NCBI GenBank assembly: GCA_023539445.1
Contig: JAKCEW010000011.1
Location: forward strand, 1 to 28,049
Source of the DNA: Candidatus Terraquivivens yellowstonensis
GTDB taxonomy: Archaea; Thermoproteota; Nitrososphaeria_A; Caldarchaeales; Wolframiiraptoraceae
Direction of reading: 5' to 3'
DNA: 28,049 bases
Numbering within the stretch: position 1 is the stretch's first letter; each line of letters opens with the position of its first letter. The position numbers and the translations under genes are program-made. Below the pieces are notes generated by a model. It saw only the letters and a program-made list of their open reading frames with translations. It ran no database searches and was not told the origin of the DNA. Shown here piece by piece: positions 8,128 to 15,783 of this stretch.

Positions 8128-9617
8128 GCCATATACCCGCCAGCCGCGAGCATGTGTATTCCTATCAATTTCGGGTCGAACTCAGCCCTTTCAAATATCT
8201 TTACGATTCTTCCACCACTTATTACTGCGATCCTATCGCTAAGCTTCAAAATTTCGTCTAAGTCAGAAGATATCAGGATTATTCCAACACCTTTTGAGGC
8301 AAGCTCAGAGAGTGCATTCCTAACCATCTCGGCCGACCTCGCATCTAAGCCTGCGGTCGGTTGCTCAGCTATAAGGACTTTTGTCGATTTTAGTATCTCG
8401 CGCCCGACTATTAGTTTCTGGATGTTCCCGCCAGAAAGATACTTTACCGGAGCACCTAGACTTGGGGCCTTCACTCCAAGGAAAGACACGACCTTCTGCG
8501 CAAATTCTCCGATCTTCGCGAAGTCCAAGGCCTTGATTCGGCCCTTCGAGTTTTCATCAATCGATCTTATGATGCTGTTGACCATGACACTAAGTGACAT
8601 CGCCACCCCTAACTCGACCCTATCTGCCGGAACATAGCTTGGCCTGAAACCAGAATTCTCGCCAATGAACACAACCTCGCCGGATTTCGGGGATCTGAGC
8701 CCCGCGATCGCCTCGGCGAGTTCCCTCTGCCCATTCCCCTCAACCCCAGCTATCCCTAAGACCTCTCCAGCCCTAAGGTCGAAGGAGACTCCCTTGACCT
8801 TCTCGACTCCGAGGTCGTCGGAAACAACTAAATCCTTCACGATGAGAATAGGCTTGTCGCTCGGAGTTCTTGGTCTATCGGGCAATGGAACAATTCTCTC
8901 ACCGATCATAAGCTCGACAAGCTGCTCCTCATCCATAACCTCACTTCTCTTAAGCTTCGCGATGACCCTTCCTTCCCTCATCACAGTTATTCGATCGCTG
9001 ACCTCAAGAGCTTCGCGTATCTTATGTGTAATGAACACTATGCCGTGACCCTCGGACTTCAGCTGCTTCAATGCTTGGAAGAACCTGTCGATTTCAGGGC
9101 CGCAGAGTAAAGAGGTTGGCTCGTCAAATATCAGGACTCTAACCTTCCTGAGTAGGAGTCTGATAATCTCGATCCTCTGCCTTTCCCCGGCAGATAGCGC
9201 ATCAACTGGAACGTCAAGCCTCAGATCGAAGCCAAGCCTTTTTGACAGTTCACCGACTTCTACGATCAGTTGATCTTTACTGAGCTTTCGATCGAAGAGT
9301 CCGAGCCTCAAGTTCTCGAGGACTGTCATGCTCGGTATCAGGGCGAAGTGCTGGTGAACCATCCCTATACCGTACTTTAATGCGTCCGCCGGTGAACCGA
9401 AGTTGACCCGCTCTCCGTTGACATATATCTCCCCGCTCGTTGGCTTGAGGCCCCCGCTCATTATTTTCATAAGGGTTGTTTTACCAGCGCCATTCTCGCC
9501 AAGGAGTGCATGGATCTCTCCCTCTTTCACGTCAAAGTCAACATTCCTGTTTGCAACAATACCTCCCGGGTATACCTTTGTTATCTTCCTAAGCTCGATT
9601 ATAGGCATACGGATCAT
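8124..9617 (-). CDS. ABC transporter ATP-binding protein, tandem NBD (NupO/YufO-like)
   Basis: This is the energising subunit of the importer, with two nucleotide-binding domains in one 497-residue chain, as in sugar and nucleoside importers of this superfamily. The first domain is intact: Walker A GENGAGKTT (40-48), Q89 in MVHQHFALIP, signature LSAGERQ (141-147), Walker B VLIFDEP and switch His in FITHK. The second has a degenerate Walker A (GVEGNGQRE) but keeps LSGGNIQK and an EQPTAGLD Walker B region, a division typical of the family in which one site does most of the hydrolysis. Met4 (MPIIELRKI, first base 9608) is an equally plausible start. It lies 28 bases after the binding-protein gene in the same operon. 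Confidence 0.9.
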   Translation of the reverse strand: MIRMPIIELRKITKVYPGGIVANRNVDFDVKEGEIHALLGENGAGKTTLMKIMSGGLKPTSGEIYVNGERVNFGSPADALKYGIGMVHQHFALIPSMTVLENLRLGLFDRKLSKDQLIVEVGELSKRLGFDLRLDVPVDALSAGERQRIEIIRLLLRKVRVLIFDEPTSLLCGPEIDRFFQALKQLKSEGHGIVFITHKIREALEVSDRITVMREGRVIAKLKRSEVMDEEQLVELMIGERIVPLPDRPRTPSDKPILIVKDLVVSDDLGVEKVKGVSFDLRAGEVLGIAGVEGNGQRELAEAIAGLRSPKSGEVVFIGENSGFRPSYVPADRVELGVAMSLSVMVNSIIRSIDENSKGRIKALDFAKIGEFAQKVVSFLGVKAPSLGAPVKYLSGGNIQKLIVGREILKSTKVLIAEQPTAGLDARSAEMVRNALSELASKGVGIILISSDLDEILKLSDRIAVISGGRIVKIFERAEFDPKLIGIHMLAAGGYMA

Positions 9618-9645
9618 CTCAAAAAAAATAAGAGAAAGTTATCGC

Positions 9646-10710
9646 TCACGCCCATCTTGCAGGATCCCACATTTCGTCTTTTGGCTCGTACACGACAAGC
9701 TCTCCAGAGATTATCTTTTGCTGAACCTCATTAACAAGTTGTAGGACATCTTGTGGTACCTCGTTCTTCAAAGTTGGGTTCCAGACAAGCTTAGCCCACC
9801 CTTCTTTCATTCCCCAGTTGTATATTCCACCATGCCAAGTTCCTTCACGCTTCATCTCGACTAGATGCTTAACGAATGTCTTTAGATCCCAAACAACGCT
9901 TGCGAGAACGACATCTTCAGCAAGCTTGGATTGGTCAACGATGTTGCCGAAGCAGTAGACCTTCTTGCCCTCCTTTAAAGCCTCTCTTGCTGCCTCGAAT
10001 GGTCCGTAGCGCTCTGCGTAAATGAAGTCAGCGCCTTGATCTATTAGGGCCTTCGCAGCTTCTTTGCCCTTGATCGGGTCGAACCAGCTTTCGATGAAGA
10101 TTACGCTAATCTTGACATCCGGGTTAACGGACCTTGCTCCTTTCGCGAATGCATTCACGAGCCTATTCACGTCAGGAACGGCATATGCCGTTACCACGCC
10201 CACCACATTGGTCTTTGTCATTTTACCTGCAATGATCCCGGCCAAGTATGCTGCATCTTGGATCCAGTAGTCATATAGGACCACGTTTGGTGGATACTCT
10301 ATATCCGTCGGCCCAGAGCCCTGAGCGAAGCAGACATTCGGGAATTCCTTAGCAAGCTTTACAGTCGTTTCCCAAAAGCCCCAGCTATGAGGTACGATTA
10401 TGTCGTAGCCCACGGCAATATATTCTCTGGCCACCCTCTCGACGTCTGCGGGCTCCACCTTTTCAGTATAGACATACTCTATGTTCAAATTTTCCTTGGC
10501 CCAAACCATCGCCTCGTGCATAACAGTGTTCCACGGCTCCTCAATCGGTGTTGTGTAGATCACGGCAACCTTGATTTTCTTCTCAACAGGTGCCGGAGGT
10601 GGCATAGTAGTCAACCACACAGCCACGGCGGCAACGACCACGACTACGGCTACAACAATCGCGACGATCGTTAGCTTAGAAATTCCAGAGCGTTTTTTAA
10701 TCATATCCAT
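9646..10710 (-). CDS. BMP/Med family substrate-binding protein, membrane-tethered
   Basis: This is the extracytoplasmic receptor of the importer. The BMP family (PnrA, Med and BmpA are relatives) mostly binds purine nucleosides. After a 20-residue hydrophobic N-terminal helix and a proline-rich linker, the mature part begins KIKVAVIYTTPIEEPWN and contains DIIVPHSWGFWETT, YDYWIQDAAYLAGIIAGKMTKT and the DFIYAERYGPFEAAREA ligand-lobe region. The N-terminus KKRSGISKLTIVAIVV lacks a lipobox. Its SG-ISK junction before the hydrophobic stretch resembles a class III (prepilin-like) signal peptide, as on sugar-binding proteins of Sulfolobus. It is the first gene of the importer operon, divergent from aldehyde ferredoxin oxidoreductase. 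The ligand could be a nucleoside or something related to the neighbouring one-carbon genes. Confidence 0.85.
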   Translation of the reverse strand: MDMIKKRSGISKLTIVAIVVAVVVVVAAVAVWLTTMPPPAPVEKKIKVAVIYTTPIEEPWNTVMHEAMVWAKENLNIEYVYTEKVEPADVERVAREYIAVGYDIIVPHSWGFWETTVKLAKEFPNVCFAQGSGPTDIEYPPNVVLYDYWIQDAAYLAGIIAGKMTKTNVVGVVTAYAVPDVNRLVNAFAKGARSVNPDVKISVIFIESWFDPIKGKEAAKALIDQGADFIYAERYGPFEAAREALKEGKKVYCFGNIVDQSKLAEDVVLASVVWDLKTFVKHLVEMKREGTWHGGIYNWGMKEGWAKLVWNPTLKNEVPQDVLQLVNEVQQKIISGELVVYEPKDEMWDPARWA

Positions 10711-10737
10711 TGTATGTTTACATCTGTATTTATGTCT

Positions 10738-10761
10738 ATTTTTACACGTTCATGTAAAAAT
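10738..10761. promoter_or_regulatory. Perfect palindromic operator between BMP importer and AOR
   Basis: Two 9-base arms, ATTTTTACA and TGTAAAAAT, match perfectly around a 6-base spacer. The site covers an A-rich minus-strand element (near 10740) placed about right for a TATA box of the importer operon, whose start codon is at 10710. It sits about 30 bases upstream of the aldehyde-oxidoreductase TATA box. A related short palindrome, ATGT-TT-ACAT, lies at 10714-10723. One dimeric regulator could therefore control both transcripts. Confidence 0.55.
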
Positions 10762-10789
10762 TTCGCGTTCGTGCAACTTTTTCCAAAGG

Positions 10790-10799
10790 GTATTTAAAT
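10790..10799 (+). promoter_or_regulatory. TATA box of the aldehyde oxidoreductase gene
   Basis: GTATTTAAAT is a good archaeal TATA element. Initiation about 25 bases on, near 10820, would give a leader of some 60 bases before the preferred ATG at 10878, or about 35 before an in-frame ATG at 10854. Confidence 0.5.
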
Positions 10800-10877
10800 T
10801 TGGTAGTTGAGGCTCGCTTGGCTCAAAACACCCTTGTCCAATTAAATACATTAATGGCCAACTTTATTTTGTTTAGT

Positions 10878-12722
10878 ATGATTGGTTACAACAAACTTTC
10901 TTATATAGACTTGCAAACCGGCAGGGTCGAACTAAAGGACGTTGAGGAGGAGCTTGCGTACGGTTTTATAGGAGGTCGCGGATGGGCCGCCCACATACTG
11001 TTCAAAGAACTCGATAACATAGTCGACGGCCTTCACCCTTCCAACGTGCTCATCGTTGCAACCGGACCGTTAACCGCCGTACCATTCCAGAGCGGAGGAA
11101 AGACAACGTTTGCTGCCATAAGCCCACAGACTGGAATATATGGTGATAGTAATGTAGGCGGTTTTTTCGGTTATAAGATGAGGAGGGGCGGAATAGACGC
11201 TTTGGTGATTAAAGGTGCATCACCGCAACCCGTCTACTTACTCGTGGCCAATGGTAAGGTAGAGATTCTTGAGGCGGAGAAGCTTTGGGGTCTTAATTCG
11301 CAGGAGACCGATGCAAAGTTGGTGAGCGAATACGGCGATTGTTCTGTTGCGTCAATAGGTATAGCGGGCGAAAGGCTTGTGAAGTTCGCTTGCATTAATG
11401 TAGACTGGTCAAGGAAAGGGATGCGCCATGGCCAAGCAGGAAGGACGGGCATGGGTGCGGTCATGGGGTCGAAAAAGTTGAAAGCGATAGTCGCGATGGG
11501 TGACAAAGATATCAAGATTGCAGACGAGGGGAGGTTAAGGGAAGCGGCAAAAAAGCTTCAGAGGATGGTAAAGGAGAGTGTAAGTTACGAGGCTTGGATG
11601 AGGTACGGAACGTTAGCTACGCTCGAGTGGTCAAACAAGGCAGAGTGTCTGCCAACTTACAATTTCCAAAAAACGGTTTTCGAGTATGCAGAGAACATAG
11701 GCGGCGATGCTATGGAGAAGGTGAAGGTGTTTACAAGGGCATGTTCCAACTGTATAATTCCGTGTGAACATGTTGTGCGGTTTAATTTGGACGGGGAAGG
11801 CGAAATTGGTATAGAGTATGAGACGGCAGCCATGCTGGGCTCAAACCTCGGGCTGAGGAGTATTGAGGAAGTTGCAAAAGCGAACTACCTCTGCGATTAC
11901 TACGGATTGGATACCATCAGCACAGGTTCTGTGCTTGCGTTCATCATGGAGTGTTATCAAAGGGGGCTGATCACGGAGAAGGAGCTAGGCCTAGCACCAA
12001 AGTGGGGCGATGTTGAAGCCGTCTGTAAAATGATAAGCATGATTGCGAAAAGGGAGGGGTTCGGCGACCTGATGGCAGAAGGTGTAAAGGTTTTAGCTGA
12101 ACATATAGGAAAGGGCTCCGAGGCCTTCGCCATGCATGTGAAGGGCCTAGAGATCAGCGCTTACGATCATAGGGCTGCGACCGCTATGGCCTTAAGCTAT
12201 GCAACTTGCGATATCGGTGCGCATCACAACAGGTCTTGGGCGATAACCTACGACCTTGAGGTTGGTAGGGACAAATATACGGAGGATAAGGTTAGGAAAG
12301 TCATCTACCTTCAGCATATAAGACCGTTATTCGACATGCTAGGTGTTTGTAGGATTTACTGGGAGGAGTTTGGTGTTGACCCTAACATTTATGCAGAGGC
12401 GTACTCTGCAGTTACCGGAAAAGAGTTCACATTCGATGACTTATTATTCAGGTCGGAGAGGGTCTGGAATTTGACGAGGGTGATCGCAATAATCCGCAAA
12501 GGCATAAGTATAAAGGATGACCTACTGCCAGAGAGGGATTTCTCCGACCCCGTTATAGGGAGATATATGAGTGGCGCAAAGTTAGATAGAGATAAATTCA
12601 TAGAAATGTTGAAGACATATTACACTCTCAGAGGTTGGGACGAGCTCGGAAGACCGACCCCTGAGAAACTCATGAAACTTGGCTTGGAAGAGGCTGCCAG
12701 AAAGCTTTACGGCAAGAATTAA
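10878..12722 (+). CDS. aor: Tungsten-containing aldehyde:ferredoxin oxidoreductase
   Basis: The enzyme oxidises aldehydes to carboxylic acids, passing electrons to ferredoxin, using a tungsten bis-pyranopterin and one [4Fe-4S] cluster in the cytosol. With ATG 10878 as start the protein has 614 residues. Its cluster cysteines fall at C289, C292, C296 (RACSNCIIPCEH) and C491 (LGVCRI), almost superimposing on C288, C291, C295 and C494 of the Pyrococcus enzyme. This supports that start over upstream in-frame TTG (10800) and ATG (10854) codons. Other AOR marks are GFIGGRGWAAH near the N-terminus, the GPLTAVPFQSGGKTTFAAISPQTG pterin region, GRTGMGAVMGSKKLKA, and DIGAHHNRSW. It is transcribed alone, divergent from the BMP importer. 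The substrate aldehyde is not evident; formaldehyde or amino-acid-derived aldehydes are family possibilities. Confidence 0.92.
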   Translation: MIGYNKLSYIDLQTGRVELKDVEEELAYGFIGGRGWAAHILFKELDNIVDGLHPSNVLIVATGPLTAVPFQSGGKTTFAAISPQTGIYGDSNVGGFFGYKMRRGGIDALVIKGASPQPVYLLVANGKVEILEAEKLWGLNSQETDAKLVSEYGDCSVASIGIAGERLVKFACINVDWSRKGMRHGQAGRTGMGAVMGSKKLKAIVAMGDKDIKIADEGRLREAAKKLQRMVKESVSYEAWMRYGTLATLEWSNKAECLPTYNFQKTVFEYAENIGGDAMEKVKVFTRACSNCIIPCEHVVRFNLDGEGEIGIEYETAAMLGSNLGLRSIEEVAKANYLCDYYGLDTISTGSVLAFIMECYQRGLITEKELGLAPKWGDVEAVCKMISMIAKREGFGDLMAEGVKVLAEHIGKGSEAFAMHVKGLEISAYDHRAATAMALSYATCDIGAHHNRSWAITYDLEVGRDKYTEDKVRKVIYLQHIRPLFDMLGVCRIYWEEFGVDPNIYAEAYSAVTGKEFTFDDLLFRSERVWNLTRVIAIIRKGISIKDDLLPERDFSDPVIGRYMSGAKLDRDKFIEMLKTYYTLRGWDELGRPTPEKLMKLGLEEAARKLYGKN

Positions 12723-12759
12723 GGCAATAGAGTCTTGCGTAGATGTTACCGGGCGCAAA

Positions 12760-12783
12760 CTTAAATTTACGTAACGTATATAG
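12760..12783 (+). promoter_or_regulatory. Promoter region of aIF5A
   Basis: Two TATA-like elements, CTTAAATTTA and CGTATATAG, lie 35-57 bases ahead of the initiation-factor start. A purine-rich GAGGGGAT follows about 6 bases before the ATG and would serve as ribosome-binding site, so this transcript is probably not leaderless. Confidence 0.45.
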
Positions 12784-12816
12784 CCATCTGTTCACTGCTG
12801 ATGCCGAGGGGATCGT

Positions 12817-13206
12817 ATGAGTAAACCAGTTGACTTAGGCTCTCTTAAAGTAGGGCACAACGTCATAATAGATGGTGAGCCCTGTAAGATAGTCGAGCTT
12901 GAGAAGAGCAAGCCGGGCAAGCATGGATCGGCGAAAGTTAGGCTTGTCGCTATAGGAATATTCGACGGTGTTAAAAGGAGCATGGTAGGACCTGCGGACA
13001 GCAGGGTTGACGTCCCAATAATAGAAAAGAGGTCAGGTCAGGTTGTGTCGATAGGTGAGGTAGTTAGCATTATGGACTCCGAAAGCCTCCAAATAGTCGA
13101 GGTGCCGCTACCGCAAGACGAGTCTTTGAGGAGCAAGATCGAGCCCGGCGTTACTGTCGAGTACTGGACGATCATGGGCAGGCACTTATTAGTCGGCGTC
13201 AAATAA
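12817..13206 (+). CDS. Translation initiation factor aIF5A (hypusine-containing)
   Basis: aIF5A binds the ribosome and promotes peptide-bond formation at difficult sequences. Its activity depends on converting one lysine to (deoxy)hypusine. The 129-residue protein has the archaeal length and the SKPGKHGSAKVRLVAIG loop, in which Lys35 is the modification site. An SH3-like N-terminal domain is followed by an OB-fold beginning around VDVPIIEKRSGQVVSI. It is a single-gene transcript with a TATA promoter upstream and a T-rich terminator downstream. The start is ATG with a purine-rich ribosome-binding site. Confidence 0.95.
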   Translation: MSKPVDLGSLKVGHNVIIDGEPCKIVELEKSKPGKHGSAKVRLVAIGIFDGVKRSMVGPADSRVDVPIIEKRSGQVVSIGEVVSIMDSESLQIVEVPLPQDESLRSKIEPGVTVEYWTIMGRHLLVGVK

Positions 13207-13210
13207 CCCG

Positions 13211-13231
13211 TTTATTTTTTGGATATTTTTC
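13211..13231 (+). terminator. T-rich terminator after aIF5A
   Basis: Two clusters of T, TTTATTTTTT and ATATTTTT, begin four bases after the stop codon. Oligo-T runs on the coding strand are the usual intrinsic signal for archaeal RNA polymerase. Confidence 0.5.
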
Positions 13232-13237
13232 TGTAAT

Positions 13238-13250
13238 AAGTTTAAATAGG
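13238..13250 (+). promoter_or_regulatory. TATA box before truncated padR
   Basis: AAGTTTAAATAGG is a strong archaeal TATA element. Initiation about 25 bases on would fall around 13270, just ahead of the ATG at 13285. The remnant downstream therefore still has an intact promoter. Confidence 0.5.
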
Positions 13251-13284
13251 ACGTGTTATCGAATTCGATATCAACGGTGATATT

Positions 13285-13479
13285 ATGGTCGATTATCCTC
13301 TACATCTTCCGGCGCTCAGGTATTGGAGAAAGCACATGGCAGCCGTTCCGAAGGGTTTTCTACGATACCACGTTCTCGAGCTTTTGAATGAAAAGCCTCT
13401 TTCAGGCTCAGAGATAATAAACGAAATTGGAAGGATGACCGGCGGTTACTGGAAACCGAGTTATCTGCAATCGGCATAA
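13285..13479 (+). pseudogene. PadR-family regulator, C-terminally truncated
   Basis: PadR proteins are winged-helix regulators of about 100-180 residues. Here only 64 codons remain. The N-terminal helix-turn-helix is well conserved (KGFLRYHVLELLNEKPLSGSEIINEI, then GGYWKPS), but the family continues as PGS-[VI]-YP for the third helix and wing, whereas this frame reads SYLQSA and stops. Neither of the other two frames downstream restores a wing, and the convergent dph6 gene ends 33 bases later. A deletion or frameshift has therefore probably removed the C-terminal half. The promoter and ATG look intact, so a short HTH peptide could still be made. DNA binding would normally need the missing wing. 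Confidence 0.6.
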
Positions 13480-13511
13480 CACTTTCGTGGAGGTACTTGA
13501 CGAGGTAACGA

Positions 13512-14210
13512 CTAAGCTTTGTCTATACAATCCAATTTTAGTATCTCGTAAACACCACTGTAGCCAAACCACTTTTTAACCGCTTCTTTTACCCTAAGTC
13601 TTTTCCTGAAGATTGGACAGTCGAGGACGAAAGTTTCGCCCTCACCGCCTTCGAAGCACATGTTTATTCCAAACTTTTCGCTCAACAAACGCAGCTCCTC
13701 TATCGCGGCCTCGTCTAACTTCCTACCCAACCAACTTTCATCAAGACCTTCGGCCGAGACCGACGTCACTATGGTTTCGAATCCTAAAGCGTACTGCTCG
13801 CGAAGCAACCTCTCTGGTTCCATGCCCCAAAGCGGCATGATGCACTTAAGCCCGAGCTCTTCGCAAACTTTTTCGATCCTATTCCTCTGGTAGCGGCTCG
13901 CTATCGTGCCAGAGACCAGCCCCTCCACACCACTCAGTCCCTTCAGCGCTGCTTTCAGGTCTTCAACCTCTTCCTCCTTGACCCCCATGCTGGGCACCAT
14001 TATCTGCTTTATACCAATAGCATCGGCCTGATATCGCGTCATCTCGATGTTTATCCTGTGAAACATCCAAGAATCTGGATTGTGCGTTATGACTGTCACC
14101 AAACACTCTACGGAGTTGCCCTCACGTAGTGCTCTATATATGGCGTATGTGCTGTCCTTTCCACCGCTAAAAAGGGCCACAACCCTCAAAGCCGAATATT
14201 CTCCAACCAA
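13512..14210 (-). CDS. dph6: Diphthine--ammonia ligase
   Basis: The enzyme performs the last step of diphthamide formation on elongation factor 2, amidating diphthine with ATP and ammonium. The N-terminus has the ATP-pyrophosphatase P-loop FSGGKDSTYA (Ser15-Ser20). The family segments VTVITHNPDSWMFH, GLVSGTIASRYQRNRIE and LKCIMPLWG follow, and the C-terminal half carries GGEGETFVLDCP. At 232 residues it has the archaeal length and lacks the extra C-terminal domains of eukaryotic Dph6. The start is TTG, with no better ATG nearby. It is divergent from orc1/cdc6 across an inverted repeat and convergent with the padR remnant. Confidence 0.9.
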   Translation of the reverse strand: MVGEYSALRVVALFSGGKDSTYAIYRALREGNSVECLVTVITHNPDSWMFHRINIEMTRYQADAIGIKQIMVPSMGVKEEEVEDLKAALKGLSGVEGLVSGTIASRYQRNRIEKVCEELGLKCIMPLWGMEPERLLREQYALGFETIVTSVSAEGLDESWLGRKLDEAAIEELRLLSEKFGINMCFEGGEGETFVLDCPIFRKRLRVKEAVKKWFGYSGVYEILKLDCIDKA

Positions 14211-14269
14211 CCGAGCAGATTTCAGGAATATTAAGCTATATCTGTCAGCGATACTCCTCGAGTAATTAT

Positions 14270-14316
14270 CCTAAAATTATACCCATTTTCAGCTAACTGT
14301 ACGATTTAATTTTAGG
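14270..14316. promoter_or_regulatory. 10-bp perfect inverted repeat in the dph6-orc1/cdc6 intergenic region
   Basis: CCTAAAATTA and its exact complement TAATTTTAGG are separated by 27 bases. The right arm overlaps a TATA element (ATTTAATTTTAGG) about 27 bases before the orc1 ATG, which would make that transcript leaderless. The left arm, read on the minus strand, gives a matching element for dph6. The symmetry may be two mirror promoters, an Orc1/Cdc6 autoregulatory site or an origin element. I see no canonical ORB sequence. Confidence 0.45.
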
Positions 14317-14341
14317 CATCCCATACTATGTATGAGAAGGG

Positions 14342-15514
14342 ATGAGAATATTCAAGGATGAGGGGAAGCTGTCGCTGGAATACGTCCCGCCTGTCCTTCC
14401 GCATAGGGAGGATGAGTTGCGCCTCCTAAAAGCTTTCTTCAGTAGCATCCTGAAGGGCAAGCAAAGCATTTCGGTTAGGGCCATAATATCCGGATCGGCG
14501 GGTACGGGCAAGACCGCCATGGCGAAGCTTTTTGGTAAACAGATGGAGGCTGAGGCCAAGAGCAAACAAATGAACCTAAGATACATCCATGTAAATTGTC
14601 GCGTGAATAGGACATTATTTACGGTACTCAAGAGGGTTGTGGAGCATCTCAAGATACCGCTGCCCTCAAGGGGGTACTCGACGGAGGAGCTGATGCACGG
14701 ATTCTTGAACTATCTTGTGGAAAACGACCTCTACATTATCTTAGCACTCGATGATTTAGAGGTTCTGATAAAGGAGGAGGGAGCGGACCCATTCTACTTT
14801 CTAATGAAAGTCGGCGAAGATAGAGATGATAGGATGTCTAGGCTTTCCTTCATATTCATCGTAAGAAATCCGGAGATGTTGAATATGTTGGAGGGTAGCG
14901 CAAGGGTTGGGATACTTAATAACATAGTGCATCTTTCGGAGTACAATGCCACACAGCTCTACGACATACTGAGCTACAGGGCTTCTGAGGCATTCTTCGA
15001 CAACGTGGTCTTGGAGGAGTCGATAAGGCTGATAGCAGACCTAGCCAGCGAAAGGGGCGATGCCAGATATGCTATCGAGACGCTCTGGAGGAGCGGAAAG
15101 TATGCTGAAGCTGAGGGGAGCGATGTTGTAACGCCCGAACATGTAAGGAAGGCCGCGGCTAGCATATATCCTGCAATAAAGAAGGAGAACCTAGCATATC
15201 TTTCGTTGCATGAAAAGCTAATACTCTTGGCAATAACTAGGGCCTTAGCTTCGAACGAGAAGGCATACACCACCTCAGCTGAATTGAATGAGCTTTACAG
15301 GCTCGTGTGCGAAGAGTATAAGGTCCAGCCAAAGGCATACACCCGCTTCTGGGAATATCTCCAAAAGCTCGAGGACCAAGGCATAATAAGGATAAAAGTA
15401 TCCAGCGAAGGCATAAGGGGACGCAGGTCGTATATAACATTGCCCGAGATTCCTGTCTCAATACTTCAGCATGAATTAATAAGATTACTGGAGGGCGGGA
15501 GCAAAGAGTTTTGA
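14342..15514 (+). CDS. Orc1/Cdc6 replication initiator
   Basis: This AAA+ protein recognises replication origins and helps load the MCM helicase. The 390-residue chain starts with a helix containing the family phrase PHREDELRLL, then Walker A GSAGTGKT (51-58) and a Walker B variant ILALDDLE (133-140), where most homologues read LDEID. Sensor regions follow and the C-terminal ~90 residues form the winged-helix DNA-binding domain (YRLVCEEYKVQPKAYTRFWEYLQKLEDQGII). ATG 14342 is chosen because a TATA-like element lies about 27 bases upstream, giving a leaderless start. It is followed with a 4-base overlap by a small winged-helix gene, and rfcL/rfcS lie convergently downstream, making a replication gene cluster. 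Confidence 0.9.
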   Translation: MRIFKDEGKLSLEYVPPVLPHREDELRLLKAFFSSILKGKQSISVRAIISGSAGTGKTAMAKLFGKQMEAEAKSKQMNLRYIHVNCRVNRTLFTVLKRVVEHLKIPLPSRGYSTEELMHGFLNYLVENDLYIILALDDLEVLIKEEGADPFYFLMKVGEDRDDRMSRLSFIFIVRNPEMLNMLEGSARVGILNNIVHLSEYNATQLYDILSYRASEAFFDNVVLEESIRLIADLASERGDARYAIETLWRSGKYAEAEGSDVVTPEHVRKAAASIYPAIKKENLAYLSLHEKLILLAITRALASNEKAYTTSAELNELYRLVCEEYKVQPKAYTRFWEYLQKLEDQGIIRIKVSSEGIRGRRSYITLPEIPVSILQHELIRLLEGGSKEF

Positions 15515-15783
15515 ACGACTATATGAAAAGTTTGATGACATTCTCAAAGGGAAGGAAGAAGATATTGGAAGTTCTCCTGAAGTTTGGCGAGGTGAATATA
15601 TCAAGGATAATAAAGCATACGATGCTTAACCACAAAATCGTGAACACCTACCTGAGAGAGATGGTCTCGTTAGGTTTAGTGAAAGAGAGGAAGTTTGGTA
15701 GGGTTAGAATGTTCAGACTTTCTGATTCCGAGATGCTCATGCAGATGCTTCGGAACGCTGACGGGTCGAAGACTTCCTCTTAG
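15511..15783 (+). CDS. Small winged-helix DNA-binding protein
   Basis: This 90-residue protein has the layout of a single wHTH domain: helix KGRKKILEVLLKFGEVNISRI, recognition region LNHKIVNTYLREMVSLGLVKERK, and a wing RVRMFRLSDSE. It resembles ArsR/HTH-type archaeal regulators, but no specific family is recognised. The TTG start overlaps the last 4 bases of orc1/cdc6, implying co-translation; ATG 15523 (MKSLMTF) is an alternative. Its last 47 bases overlap the 3' end of rfcL on the other strand. Cotranscription with orc1/cdc6 suggests a role in its control or at the origin, which is inference. Confidence 0.65.
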   Translation: MNDYMKSLMTFSKGRKKILEVLLKFGEVNISRIIKHTMLNHKIVNTYLREMVSLGLVKERKFGRVRMFRLSDSEMLMQMLRNADGSKTSS

